Origin: Pseudarthrobacter equi
GTDB lineage: Bacteria > Actinomycetota > Actinomycetes > Actinomycetales > Micrococcaceae
DNA length: 64,000 bases
Assembly: GCF_900105535.1 (NCBI RefSeq)
Contig: NZ_LT629779.1
Location: forward strand, 2,852,001-2,916,000
Direction: 5' to 3'
Numbering within the stretch: position 1 is the first letter of the stretch; the number at the start of each line of letters is the position of its first letter. A program made the position numbers and the translations under genes. The notes under the pieces were generated by a model. The model did no database searches, was not told the origin of the DNA, and saw only the letters and a program-made list of their open reading frames with translations. Shown here piece after piece: positions 9,533 to 18,084 of the stretch.

Positions 9533-10267
9533 CTAGGACGCCCGGGCCGGTTCACTCCGGCTGACCTCGGCGAGGAACTGCCGGATTGCCCGGTTGCCGT
9601 CCGCTGAGTCGTGGGGCCGGTGCCCGCCGGCGGCGACACGGTGCAGGGCACCGGTCTCCCTCAGGTACCCGGCGATTTCTTCGTACAGCGGTTCCCAACC
9701 CCCGGTGAGGACAAGGGTGGGGACTCCTGGGACGATGTGAAGTGGCGCCTCCCATGAGGGTGACTGCAGCCGCAGCCGGCGGGCAGAGCGCTTCTCCTCC
9801 AGGGTGGCTGGCTGGTGCAGGTCTGCGGCGTAGACGCGGCGGACGAACTCCCGCTGGAAGTCCTCGTCGCTGAGTTGGTGGCGGACGTCGAACAGCGGTT
9901 TCATCATCCGGATGTGGGCGGCTGTTGCGGGCAGCTCCGCGGTGAGGGACAGGCAGGCCGGCTCCACCAGGGTCAGCGAATGCACGAGGTCCGGGCGCTC
10001 CACGGCCGCCATCATGGCCGGAATGGCTCCCTGCGCATGGGCCACAACGTGTCCGCCGGCAGCACCCCGCCCGTCATCGCCCAGGGAACGCAGCACGATG
10101 GCCGTGTCCTCCGCAAAGGAGGACTCCAGGGGTTCGGCGGTGCTGTGGTATCCGTGCCGGCGGAGGAACAGGGCGTCGTACATCAACGCCATGCCGTGCT
10201 GCCGGGGCCAGGCGGCGGCGCCGAAGCTCCCCGAGCCGTGCACGAACACTACCCTCTGCTTGAACAT
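9533..10267 (-). CDS. Alpha/beta-hydrolase-fold protein lacking the catalytic serine
   Basis: A 244-residue alpha/beta-hydrolase fold. Family features are present: 'VVFVHGSGSFG' (oxyanion-hole strand, residues 6-16), the nucleophile elbow region, 'PTLVLTGGWEPLYEE', and the late His in 'AAGGHRPHDSADG'. At the elbow, where active enzymes have G-x-S-x-G, this protein reads A76-H-A78-Q-G80, so the nucleophile serine is replaced by alanine (codon GCG at about 10034-10036). It should not hydrolyse esters by the usual mechanism and may be a binding protein or a decayed enzyme. It is a single gene, convergent with thiC. Confidence 0.78.
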   Translation of the reverse strand: MFKQRVVFVHGSGSFGAAAWPRQHGMALMYDALFLRRHGYHSTAEPLESSFAEDTAIVLRSLGDDGRGAAGGHVVAHAQGAIPAMMAAVERPDLVHSLTLVEPACLSLTAELPATAAHIRMMKPLFDVRHQLSDEDFQREFVRRVYAADLHQPATLEEKRSARRLRLQSPSWEAPLHIVPGVPTLVLTGGWEPLYEEIAGYLRETGALHRVAAGGHRPHDSADGNRAIRQFLAEVSRSEPARAS

Positions 10268-10306
10268 CCCCCAACCCTATTCCACGGCGCCGGCATCTTA
10301 ACGAAA

Positions 10307-10351
10307 TAGCGCCAAGTGTCGTTGGGACGTTTCCAACGACACTTGGCGCTA
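10307..10351 (-). repeat. 19-bp perfect palindrome between ffh and the hydrolase gene
   Basis: Arms 10307-10325 and 10333-10351 are exact complements around a 7-base loop (GACGTTT). Both neighbouring genes are on the minus strand, so this lies 16 bases after the ffh stop and could end the ffh transcript; the stem is followed on that strand by TTTCGTT, a weak T tract. The arm sequence (AGTGTCGTTGG type) looks more like a dispersed intergenic repeat than a standard terminator. Confidence 0.72.
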
Positions 10352-10367
10352 CTAGGCGGCAGTGTTC

Positions 10368-11951
10368 CTAGTTGCCCAGGAACTTGTCGAAGCCCTTGGG
10401 CAGGTTCAGCTGGGACGGGTCAAAGTCACCGGACTGCTGGCCAAAGGAAGCTCCGGTGGGCAGCGCCTTGGATGCGTTGGCGCGCCGGGCTTCGGCGTCC
10501 TTGCGTTCCTGCGCGGCCTTGGCCGGGTTTCCGGACCGGGCCTTCTTCTTCGGCGCGTTCTTCGCGTTCTTCCGGGCCCCGCCGCCGGCACCGGGGAGGC
10601 CTGGCATCCCCGGCATCCCGGGCATGCCGCCCTGGGCCATCTTCTTCATCATCTTCTGGGCCTGCGCGAAGCGTTCCAGCAGGCCGTTGACCTCGGAGAC
10701 GTGCACACCCGAACCACGGGCGATGCGGGCGCGGCGCGAACCGTTGATGATCTTGGGGGCCACGCGTTCGTGCGGGGTCATGGACCGGACGATTGCTTCA
10801 ACGCGGTCGATCTCGCGTTCGTCGAACTGCTCCAGCTGCTGGCGGATGTTCTGGGCGCCGGGCATCATCATGAGCATTTTCTTCATGGAGCCCATGTTGC
10901 GGATCTGCTGCATCTGGGCCAGGAAGTCGTCCAGGGTGAAGTCTTCCTGGTCGGCGAACTTCTTCGCCATCCGGGCAGCTTCATCTTTGTCCCAGGACTT
11001 CTCGGCCTGCTCGATGAGTGTAAGGACGTCACCCATGTCCAGGATGCGCGAGGCCATCCGGTCCGGGTGGAACAACTCGAAGTCGTCCAGGCCTTCACCG
11101 GTGGACGCGAACATGACGGGCTTGCCGGTGACCGAGGAGACGGACAGCGCGGCACCACCGCGGGCGTCGCCGTCGAGCTTGGACAGGACGATGCCCGTGA
11201 AGTTGACGCCCTCGTCAAACGCCAGGGCCGTGTTTACGGCGTCCTGGCCGATCATCGAGTCGATGACGAAGAGGACTTCGTTGGGCACGATGGCCCGGCG
11301 GATCTGGCGCGCCTGCTCCATCATGTCCGCGTCGACGCCGAGGCGGCCTGCGGTGTCCACGATGACGACGTCGTGCAGTTTCTGGCGGGCTTCCTCCACG
11401 CCGGCCCGGGCAACAGCCACGGGATCGCCCGCCGGCTGTTCCAGCTCGGTTGAGGTGGCACCCGGGTGCGGGGCGAAAACCGGGACGTTGGCCCGCTGGC
11501 CCACCACCTGCAGCTGGGTGACGGCGTTGGGCCGCTGCAGGTCACACGCCACCAGCATGGGGCTGTGGCCCTGGGACTTCAGCCACTTGGACAGCTTGCC
11601 CGCAAGCGTGGTCTTGCCCGCGCCCTGGAGGCCGGCAAGCATGATGACGGTGGGGCCGTTCTTGGCCAGGCGGATGCGCCGGGTCTCGCCGCCGAGGATC
11701 TCCTTGAGTTCCTCGTTGACGATCTTGACGATCTGCTGGCTGGGGTTCAGCGCCGCTGATACCTCGGCGCCCAGCGCCCGTTCGCGCACGCGGCTGGTGA
11801 ATTCCCGCACCACGGGAACGGCAACGTCCGCGTCCAGCAGGGCGCGGCGGATCTCCCGGACGGTGGCATCGACGTCGGCCTCCGTCAGGCGGCCCTTGCC
11901 GCGGAGATTCTTGAAGGTTGCTGTCAACCGGTCAGAGAGTGAATTGAACAC
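10368..11951 (-). CDS. ffh: Signal recognition particle protein Ffh
   Basis: Ffh binds signal sequences of nascent membrane proteins with 4.5S RNA and delivers them to FtsY. The 527-residue protein has the N domain (residues 1-90), the GTPase G domain with P-loop 'GLQGAGKTTLAGKL', 'DTAGRLGVD' and 'TGIVLSKLDGDARGG', then the Met-rich M domain ('MGSMKKMLMMMPG', 'QKMMKKMAQGG'). The tail after residue 450 is Gly/Pro/Met-rich and then basic, an actinobacterial extension. The start is the GTG at 11951-11949. It probably forms a single-gene unit; ftsY, its receptor, is about 5 kb further along. Confidence 0.97.
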   Translation of the reverse strand: MFNSLSDRLTATFKNLRGKGRLTEADVDATVREIRRALLDADVAVPVVREFTSRVRERALGAEVSAALNPSQQIVKIVNEELKEILGGETRRIRLAKNGPTVIMLAGLQGAGKTTLAGKLSKWLKSQGHSPMLVACDLQRPNAVTQLQVVGQRANVPVFAPHPGATSTELEQPAGDPVAVARAGVEEARQKLHDVVIVDTAGRLGVDADMMEQARQIRRAIVPNEVLFVIDSMIGQDAVNTALAFDEGVNFTGIVLSKLDGDARGGAALSVSSVTGKPVMFASTGEGLDDFELFHPDRMASRILDMGDVLTLIEQAEKSWDKDEAARMAKKFADQEDFTLDDFLAQMQQIRNMGSMKKMLMMMPGAQNIRQQLEQFDEREIDRVEAIVRSMTPHERVAPKIINGSRRARIARGSGVHVSEVNGLLERFAQAQKMMKKMAQGGMPGMPGMPGLPGAGGGARKNAKNAPKKKARSGNPAKAAQERKDAEARRANASKALPTGASFGQQSGDFDPSQLNLPKGFDKFLGN

Positions 11952-12035
11952 GCGCCGTGAACTTCTTTCAGGAGATGATCGGGACTCGACTATCTAGGGT
12001 ACCAAGTCGGGCACGCCAGATGGCATGCTGGCAAA

Positions 12036-13439
12036 ATGACGAGCCAAACAACTGTCAAGACCCTGCTCATCCTCGGCGCCTCAGGCGACCTCACAGGCCG
12101 GCTGCTCCTGCCGGGACTGGCCCGGCTGGTGGCCGCCGGCCGGGCGGACGGCCTCCGCCTCGTCGGTGCCGGATCCGACCCCTGGACGCCGGAACAGTGG
12201 CGGGAGCGGGTGCAGTCCTCCTTCGCCGCGGCTGCGGAGACCGCGGAGCCGGACGGCAAGGACGCGCTGACTGCGCTGGAAAAGGACACGGCGTACCACC
12301 AGCTCGATGTCACAGCCGCCGGCGCCCTCGCTTCCCTGCTGGAAAGCCTCGACGGCCCCACCGCCGTCTATTTCGCGCTGCCGCCCAGGATCAGCCAGCT
12401 GGCGTGCGAAGCGCTGCAGCCCGGGGAGGTGCCGGCGGGGACGCGGCTGGTGATGGAGAAGCCCTTTGGCTCCAGCGAGGAGTCGGCGCGGTCCCTGAAC
12501 AGGACGCTTGCCCGGCTGGTTCCGGAGGACCACATCCACCGCGTGGACCACTTCCTGGGGAAAGCCACGGTCCTGAACATCCTGGGACTGCGTTTCGCCA
12601 ACAACTTCCTGGAGCCGGTATGGAACCGGCGGCACGTGGAGAAGGTGGAAATCTTCTTCGACGAGGATCTCGCACTGGAGGGCCGGGCACGGTACTACGA
12701 CGGTGCTGGCGCCTTGCGGGACATGATCCAAAGCCACCTCCTGCAGGTGATGGCCCTCCTGGCCATCGAACCGCCGGCAACCCTGGGTGAGCGGGACCTG
12801 CGCGACGCCATTGCCGCAGTCCTTCGCGCGGCCAGTGTGGCGCCGCCGTTTAGCGATTCCACCCGGCGGGCACGCTATGGAGCGGGCACGGTGGGAGGCA
12901 AGACGGTACCGGATTATGCCCGCGAGGACGGCGTGGACGCGGACCGCGGCACAGAGACTTTGGCTGAAATCCGGATTGGAATCGACAACTGGCGCTGGAG
13001 CGGTGTTCCGTTCATCCTCCGGTCCGGCAAGGCGCTGGGCAAGAAGCGGAAGGAGGCTGTCATCACTTTCCTTCCGGTGCCGCACCTGCCGCAGGGTTTC
13101 ACGGGCGTCGACTCGCCGAACCAACTGAGGATCGGATTCGGGCCGGACACCCTGGAGTTCGATGTTGACGTCAACGGCCCCGGAAACATCTTCAGCCTTG
13201 GCCGGGTCACCCTCGAAGCGGAGCTGAGCGCCTCCGACCTCCTCCCCTACGGTGAGGTCCTTGAAGGCGTGCTGACCGGGGACCCGTTGCTGTCGGTGCG
13301 GGGTGACACCGCCGAGGATTGCTGGCGGATCGTTGAACCGGTACTTCAGGCCTGGGCCCAGGGTTCCGTTCCCCTTGAGGAGTACGACGCCGGGTCGGCG
13401 GGTCCGGCGTCCTGGGCCACATCCAGGGAAGGGAAGTGA
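12036..13439 (+). CDS. zwf: Glucose-6-phosphate dehydrogenase
   Basis: It oxidises glucose 6-phosphate to 6-phosphogluconolactone with NAD(P)+, feeding the pentose phosphate pathway. The 467-residue product has the nucleotide fingerprint 'LGASGDLTGRLLLPGL' (residues 13-28), 'VMEKPFG' (139-145), and the substrate site 'HRVDHFLGK' (168-176) with the catalytic Asp-His pair. The segment 'YYDGAGALRDMIQSHLLQ' is also family-typical. It is a stand-alone gene, not next to tal, tkt or opcA as the main actinobacterial zwf usually is, so it may be a second isoform (inference). It occupies the place between glnB and ffh where other actinobacteria carry glnD. Confidence 0.9.
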   Translation: MTSQTTVKTLLILGASGDLTGRLLLPGLARLVAAGRADGLRLVGAGSDPWTPEQWRERVQSSFAAAAETAEPDGKDALTALEKDTAYHQLDVTAAGALASLLESLDGPTAVYFALPPRISQLACEALQPGEVPAGTRLVMEKPFGSSEESARSLNRTLARLVPEDHIHRVDHFLGKATVLNILGLRFANNFLEPVWNRRHVEKVEIFFDEDLALEGRARYYDGAGALRDMIQSHLLQVMALLAIEPPATLGERDLRDAIAAVLRAASVAPPFSDSTRRARYGAGTVGGKTVPDYAREDGVDADRGTETLAEIRIGIDNWRWSGVPFILRSGKALGKKRKEAVITFLPVPHLPQGFTGVDSPNQLRIGFGPDTLEFDVDVNGPGNIFSLGRVTLEAELSASDLLPYGEVLEGVLTGDPLLSVRGDTAEDCWRIVEPVLQAWAQGSVPLEEYDAGSAGPASWATSREGK

Positions 13440-13480
13440 GCGGGCGCCGGCGTTGAGCCCGGGCCGCACCCGTTAAAAGC

Positions 13481-13555
13481 GAAGCGGGTTGGGGGGGACC
13501 TTCCGGTTCCTTCCCAACCCGCTTCCGCCTGCCTCCCCCTGTAGCAGGGGGAGGC
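13481..13555. terminator. Two adjacent hairpins between convergent zwf and glnB
   Basis: The first hairpin has 13-bp perfect arms (13481-13493 and 13513-13525). The second has 11-bp perfect arms with a 3-base loop (13531-13541 and 13545-13555). Neither has a clear T tract, but the position between two convergent stops suggests a shared bidirectional terminator. Confidence 0.65.
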
Positions 13556-13567
13556 CGGAGGACTCTC

Positions 13568-13906
13568 CTAGATGGCGGCTACGCCGCGTTCGCCGGTCCT
13601 GACCCGGACTGCCTCAAAGACATCCATGGTCCAGACCTTTCCGTCACCCGCCCTGCCGGTGTTGGAACTGGCGATGATGACGTCCAGGATGTCATCGGCC
13701 TGCTCGTCCGTAGCCAGCACCTCTACCCGAATCTTGGGCAGGAGGTCCACGTTGTACTCGGCGCCTCGGTACACCTCGGTGTAGCCCCGCTGCCGGCCGT
13801 AGCCGCTGGCTGCGCTGACCGTCAGGCCCTGCACTCCGTAGGCCTCCAGGCCTTCCCGGATTGCTTCAAGCTTCTCGGGCCTGACGATTGCGGTGATCAG
13901 TTTCAT
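13568..13906 (-). CDS. glnB: Nitrogen regulatory protein P-II
   Basis: A trimeric P-II signal protein that senses 2-oxoglutarate and ATP/ADP and gates the ammonium channel. The 112-residue product starts 'MKLITAIVRPEKLEAIREGL' and has the T-loop 'YTEVYRGAEYNVDLLPK' with Tyr51, the residue that is uridylylated or adenylylated in relatives. The C-terminus 'EAVRVRTGERG' is standard. Its start overlaps the amtB stop by four bases, so the two are translationally coupled. The modifying enzyme gene glnD is not present next to it. Confidence 0.96.
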   Translation of the reverse strand: MKLITAIVRPEKLEAIREGLEAYGVQGLTVSAASGYGRQRGYTEVYRGAEYNVDLLPKIRVEVLATDEQADDILDVIIASSNTGRAGDGKVWTMDVFEAVRVRTGERGVAAI

Positions 13907-15261
13907 GCCCCCACGCTTTCCTTGCCTGTTGCGGTTTCTGGCTTCTTGGCATCTCCTTCGCCGGCGCTGCCGGCGGCTTCCGCCTGGTTCTTGCCGGTGA
14001 TCATGTCATGCAGCGGCTGGAAGCTGCCGCCGTGCCCGGAGAGACCGAACTCGTAGGCGGTCTCGGCGTGCAGGCTGAGGTCCACACCCACCGTTTCCTG
14101 TTCCTGCGAGACCCGGAAGCCCATGGTCTTGTGGATGGCCAGCGCGATGATCGCCGTCAGGATAGCCGAGTACGCAATGGCGATGCCTGCCGCTGCGAGC
14201 TGTGCCCACAGCTGGGCGAGTCCGCCGCCGTAGAATAGGCCGCCGCCCACACCGTCGGTGGGCAGTGCGATGAAGCCGAGGGCAACGGTGCCGATGATGC
14301 CCGAGACAAGGTGCACGCCAACAACATCCAGCGAGTCGTCGAAGCCCCAGCGGAACTTCAGGCCCACAGCCAGTGCGGAGGCCACGCCTGCCACGACGCC
14401 GAGGCCGAGTGCGCCGACGGGGCTGACGTTGGCGCAGGCCGGGGTGATGGCTACAAGGCCGGCGACCACGCCGGAAGCGGCGCCGAGGGACGTGGGGTGG
14501 CCGTCGCGGATCCGCTCGGTGACGAGCCAGCCGAGCATGGCAGCGGCGGGAGCGGCCAAGGTGTTCACCCAGATGAGGCCGCCCTGCTCTGCCGTGGTGG
14601 CAGCGCCGCCGTTGAAGCCGAACCAGCCGAACCACAGGATGGCAGCGCCCAGCATGACGAACGGGATGTTGTGCGGGCGGTGGTTGGGGTCCTTGCCGAA
14701 GCCCTTGCGGTTGCCGATGATCAGGACCAGAACCAGTGCCGCAACACCGGCGTTGATGTGGACCACGGTGCCGCCGGCGAAGTCGATGGCGGGGCCGAGG
14801 GCCTTACCCACTGCTCCCTCGGGACCGAAGAGGCCGCCACCCCACACCATGTAGGCGAGCGGGCAGTAAACCAGGGTGACCCAGACCGGGACGAAGACGC
14901 TCCAGGCGCCGAACTTGGCGCGGTCAGCGATAGCGCCGCTGATCAGCGCAACGGTGATGATGGCGAAGGTTGCCGCGAAGCCCACCTTGATGAGCCCATC
15001 CGGTGTATCGATGCCTTCAAGCCCGAAGGCTGCGAACGGGTTTCCCACGATCTGCAGGAAGCCCTCGCCGGAAGACATCGAGTATCCCCAGAGAATCCAG
15101 ACCACGCCGACCATGCCGATGGAGATGAAGCTCATCATCATCATGTTCAGTGCTGCCTTGGCACGCGTCATGCCGCCGTAGAAAAATGCCAGGCCCGGTG
15201 TCATGAACAGCACGAGCGCTGCCGACACCATGAGCCAAACGTGACCTGCGGTAAGTTCCAT
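13903..15261 (-). CDS. amtB: Ammonium transporter Amt
   Basis: A trimeric ammonium channel of the inner membrane. The 452-residue protein has about eleven hydrophobic segments and the family signatures 'FYGGMTRAKAALNMMMMSF', 'DFAGGTVVHINAGVAALV' and 'DDSLDVVGVHLVSGIIG', which include the pore histidines. A cytoplasmic Ala/Glu/Lys tail of about 40 residues follows the last segment. It is co-transcribed with glnB (4-base overlap), whose T-loop plugs the channel. A possible GlnR-type box lies about 140 bases upstream. Confidence 0.97.
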   Translation of the reverse strand: MELTAGHVWLMVSAALVLFMTPGLAFFYGGMTRAKAALNMMMMSFISIGMVGVVWILWGYSMSSGEGFLQIVGNPFAAFGLEGIDTPDGLIKVGFAATFAIITVALISGAIADRAKFGAWSVFVPVWVTLVYCPLAYMVWGGGLFGPEGAVGKALGPAIDFAGGTVVHINAGVAALVLVLIIGNRKGFGKDPNHRPHNIPFVMLGAAILWFGWFGFNGGAATTAEQGGLIWVNTLAAPAAAMLGWLVTERIRDGHPTSLGAASGVVAGLVAITPACANVSPVGALGLGVVAGVASALAVGLKFRWGFDDSLDVVGVHLVSGIIGTVALGFIALPTDGVGGGLFYGGGLAQLWAQLAAAGIAIAYSAILTAIIALAIHKTMGFRVSQEQETVGVDLSLHAETAYEFGLSGHGGSFQPLHDMITGKNQAEAAGSAGEGDAKKPETATGKESVGA

Positions 15262-15398
15262 GGTGCACGTCCTCTCTTCCGAATCTTGCGGAGTCCTCCG
15301 CCTGCCAACGCCCTTTGCGTCCTGTAACGAGTGTGTCGGCGGCGTGTTTCGCCCGCAGAGGATTTAGATTGCCGGACTGTTACAACAACCTCTAGGAA

Positions 15399-15436
15399 GT
15401 AAATGGTGCATATCCGCCTTGTTACGGTTGTGTTTC
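15399..15436 (-). promoter_or_regulatory. Possible GlnR-type nitrogen-control box
   Basis: On the minus strand half-sites follow each other with 6-base gaps: GAAAC (15436-15432), GTAAC (15425-15421), GATAT (15414-15410), TTTAC (15403-15399). The first two match the actinobacterial GlnR consensus (GaAAC and gTnAC); the later two are weaker. It lies in the 224-base region shared by divergent amtB and the MFS gene. Confidence 0.33.
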
Positions 15437-15485
15437 ACCACTCCCGCCGGCATCCGGCGACCCACCCTGCAAGGAACTGTGCACC

Positions 15486-16754
15486 ATGACGGCAGAAGCC
15501 CGCGCCAGCGGCACCGCTTCAAGGATCCTGGCCCGCCTGCGGCCCCGCCGGGACAAGCTCCCCCGCGACATCAAGGTGATGCTGGCCGCCGCGTTCCTGA
15601 TTGCGCTGGGATTCGGGCTTGTTGCGCCCGTATTGCCGCAATTCGCCACAACCTTCGGTGTGGGCAATACGGAAGCGGCCGTGATTGTGGCCATCTTCGC
15701 GTTCATGCGGCTCGTCTTCGCCCCGGCCGGCGGTGCCCTGATCGCCAAGCTCGGCGAGCGGCCGGTCTATGTGTCGGGGCTGCTCATCGTGGCGGCCTCG
15801 ACGGCGGCCTGCGCCTTTGCCGGGAGCTATTGGCAGCTGTTACTGTTCCGCGGACTGGGCGGCGCAGGTTCGGTGATGTTTACGGTCGCTTCCATGGCCC
15901 TCGTGGTCAGGCTGGCGCCGCCGGAGAGCCGGGGCAGGGTGTCCGGCGCCTACGCCTCCGCGTTCCTGATCGGCAACGTCTGCGGACCGATCGTCGGCGG
16001 CCTGCTTGCGGGGTTCGGCCTGCGGGTTCCGTTCCTTGCCTATGCGGTGGCCCTGGTCATCGCGGCGGCGGTGGTGCAGACGCAGCTGAGCCACCAGCGG
16101 CGCGGCTCCGGCCCTGCGGCCAAGCGGGCGCCCGATATGCCCTTCGGCGAGGCCCTGCGGACCGGGGCCTACCGGGCCGCGCTGGCATCCAGTTTTGCCA
16201 ATGGGTGGGCTACGTTCGGGGTACGGATGGCCACGGTCCCGCTGTTTGCTGCGGCGGCCTTCGGCGCCGGTCCCGAAGCGGCCGGGCTGGCGCTGGCGGT
16301 ATTCGCCGCAGGCAATGCGGCGGCGCTGTCATTCTCCGGCCGCCTGGCGGATTCGCTGGGCCGCAGGCCCATGATGATGTGGGGGCTGGCGGTGGCGGGG
16401 CTGGCCACCGCGGGCATCGGTTTCGCCCAGAGCCTGCCCTGGTTCCTCGCCGCCTCCGCTGTGGCCGGCATCGGTTCGGGCCTGTTCGGCCCTGCCCAGC
16501 AGGCCGCCGTCGCAGATGTGATCGGCAGCGGCCGGTCCGGCGGCAAGGTGTTGGCGGTCTACCAGATGACGTCCGACGTCGGTGCGATCGTGGGTCCCGT
16601 CCTGGCCGGCTTGCTCGCGGACCGGCTGGGCTTCGGCTGGGCTTTCGGTGTTACGGGCGGGGTCCTGCTCCTGGCCGTCTTTGCGTGGCTGGCCACGCCG
16701 GAAACACTTCGGCCCGCCGCGTCACAGGACGCAGCGGGCCAAAAGAACGGTTAG
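15486..16754 (+). CDS. MFS transporter, drug-exporter type
   Basis: A 422-residue major facilitator protein with about 12 hydrophobic segments. After a basic N-tail ('LARLRPRRDKLPRDIK'), the first segment reads 'FLIALGFGLVAPVLPQFATT'. The intracellular loop motif between segments 2 and 3 is seen as 'GALIAKLGERPVYVSGLL', with its copy in the second half as 'GRLADSLGRRPMMMWGLA'. Motif C-like 'SAFLIGNVCGPIVGGLLAG' in the fifth segment marks proton-driven exporters. The substrate is unknown. It is divergent from amtB and convergent with ftsY, with only 3 bases between the stops. Confidence 0.85.
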   Translation: MTAEARASGTASRILARLRPRRDKLPRDIKVMLAAAFLIALGFGLVAPVLPQFATTFGVGNTEAAVIVAIFAFMRLVFAPAGGALIAKLGERPVYVSGLLIVAASTAACAFAGSYWQLLLFRGLGGAGSVMFTVASMALVVRLAPPESRGRVSGAYASAFLIGNVCGPIVGGLLAGFGLRVPFLAYAVALVIAAAVVQTQLSHQRRGSGPAAKRAPDMPFGEALRTGAYRAALASSFANGWATFGVRMATVPLFAAAAFGAGPEAAGLALAVFAAGNAAALSFSGRLADSLGRRPMMMWGLAVAGLATAGIGFAQSLPWFLAASAVAGIGSGLFGPAQQAAVADVIGSGRSGGKVLAVYQMTSDVGAIVGPVLAGLLADRLGFGWAFGVTGGVLLLAVFAWLATPETLRPAASQDAAGQKNG

Positions 16755-16757
16755 CGG

Positions 16758-17972
16758 CTAGTTCAGCAGCGCGTCCACAAACTGCTCGGCGTCGAACGGG
16801 GCGAGGTCGTCCGCGCCTTCGCCCAGGCCGATCAGCTTGACCGGGACGCCGAGGCTCTTCTGGATTGCGACGACGATGCCACCCTTGGCGGTGCCGTCCA
16901 GCTTGGTCAGGACGATGCCGGTGATGTTCACCACCTCGGCGAAGACCCGGGCCTGGTTGAGGCCGTTCTGGCCGGTGGTTGCATCCAGGACCAGCAGGAC
17001 CTCGTCCACTTCGGCGAGCTTTTCCACCACGCGCTTGACCTTGCCAAGTTCGTCCATGAGGCCCACTTTGTTCTGCAGCCGGCCGGCGGTGTCGATCATG
17101 ACGACGTCGACCTCCTGGTCGATGCCTGCCTTCACGGCTTCGTAGGCCACCGAGGCGGGGTCGGCCCCGTCAATGTCGGATTTGACCGTGGGAACGCCCA
17201 CCCGCTGTCCCCACGTGGCCAGCTGTTCGGCGGCCGCGGCACGGAAGGTGTCCGCGGCACCGAGGATCACGTCCTTGTCCTCGGCCACCAGCATGCGCGC
17301 CAGCTTGCCCACCGTGGTGGTCTTGCCTACGCCATTGACGCCAACCACCATCATGACGGCCGGCTTGTCCCCGTGGCGCTGGACATTGAGGGTGCGGTCC
17401 ATGGTGGGGTCGACCACCTTAATGAGTTCCTCGCGGAGCATGGCCTTGACGTGCTCCGGGCTGCGCGTGCCGAGCACCTTGACGCGTTCGCGGAGGGCAT
17501 CCACCAGCTGCATGGTCGGTTCCGTGCCGAGGTCCGCCAGGAGGAGGGTTTCTTCCACCTCGTCCCAAACGTTTTCGTCGATCTTGTCGCTGGAAAGCAG
17601 CGCCAGCAGGCCCTTGCCCATGATGCTGTTGGACCGGACCAGGCGTTCGCGCAGCCGGGTCAGGCGGCCTGCTACGGGCAGGGGGGTTTCAACCGGAATG
17701 GTTTCCAGTCCGGCGGCATCGTCGGGGACCGTGGTGTCAACGCCGTCAAGGTCCGCTTCGGCGGGTGCTGTCCGCTCCGCCGGCCGCTCCGCCGTGGCAG
17801 TGTCGTCGGCCACGAGGGTGCCGCCACCGGGCCGGAGTTCGGGGTCGTTCGCGTCACGCGTTCCCGGGTAGCGGTTGATGTTCTTCCGCGTCTTCACCAG
17901 GACCGGGATCAGGGCTCCGACAACCACCAGGGCACCGAGAATGGACAGGATTATGGGAAGGATGTCATTCAC
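16758..17972 (-). CDS. ftsY: Signal recognition particle receptor FtsY
   Basis: FtsY is the membrane docking GTPase for SRP-ribosome complexes. The 404-residue protein starts with a membrane segment ('ILPIILSILGALVVVGALIP', about residues 4-23), then a linker rich in Asp, Glu and Pro (about 40-100), then the NG domain with P-loop 'GVNGVGKTTTVGKLARML', 'DTAGRLQNKVGLMDELGK' and 'TGIVLTKLDGTAKGG'. The N-terminal membrane anchor is the actinobacterial form. It lies 112 bases downstream of smc, the usual smc-ftsY pairing. Confidence 0.97.
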   Translation of the reverse strand: MNDILPIILSILGALVVVGALIPVLVKTRKNINRYPGTRDANDPELRPGGGTLVADDTATAERPAERTAPAEADLDGVDTTVPDDAAGLETIPVETPLPVAGRLTRLRERLVRSNSIMGKGLLALLSSDKIDENVWDEVEETLLLADLGTEPTMQLVDALRERVKVLGTRSPEHVKAMLREELIKVVDPTMDRTLNVQRHGDKPAVMMVVGVNGVGKTTTVGKLARMLVAEDKDVILGAADTFRAAAAEQLATWGQRVGVPTVKSDIDGADPASVAYEAVKAGIDQEVDVVMIDTAGRLQNKVGLMDELGKVKRVVEKLAEVDEVLLVLDATTGQNGLNQARVFAEVVNITGIVLTKLDGTAKGGIVVAIQKSLGVPVKLIGLGEGADDLAPFDAEQFVDALLN

Positions 17973-18084
17973 TCCCCTAGCTTCTCACAACCGCCGGAGC
18001 CCTTTCCCGCTCCGGCAGGGAGCTGACCTGCCCTGACTCAGAGGTCCACCCGGCGGTTTCGCAGCGTCGGTCAGGCAACCACGT

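Noticed and set aside
12081..13469. Minus-strand open frame opposite zwf
   Set aside because: Shadow of the plus-strand dehydrogenase, whose motifs are unambiguous.
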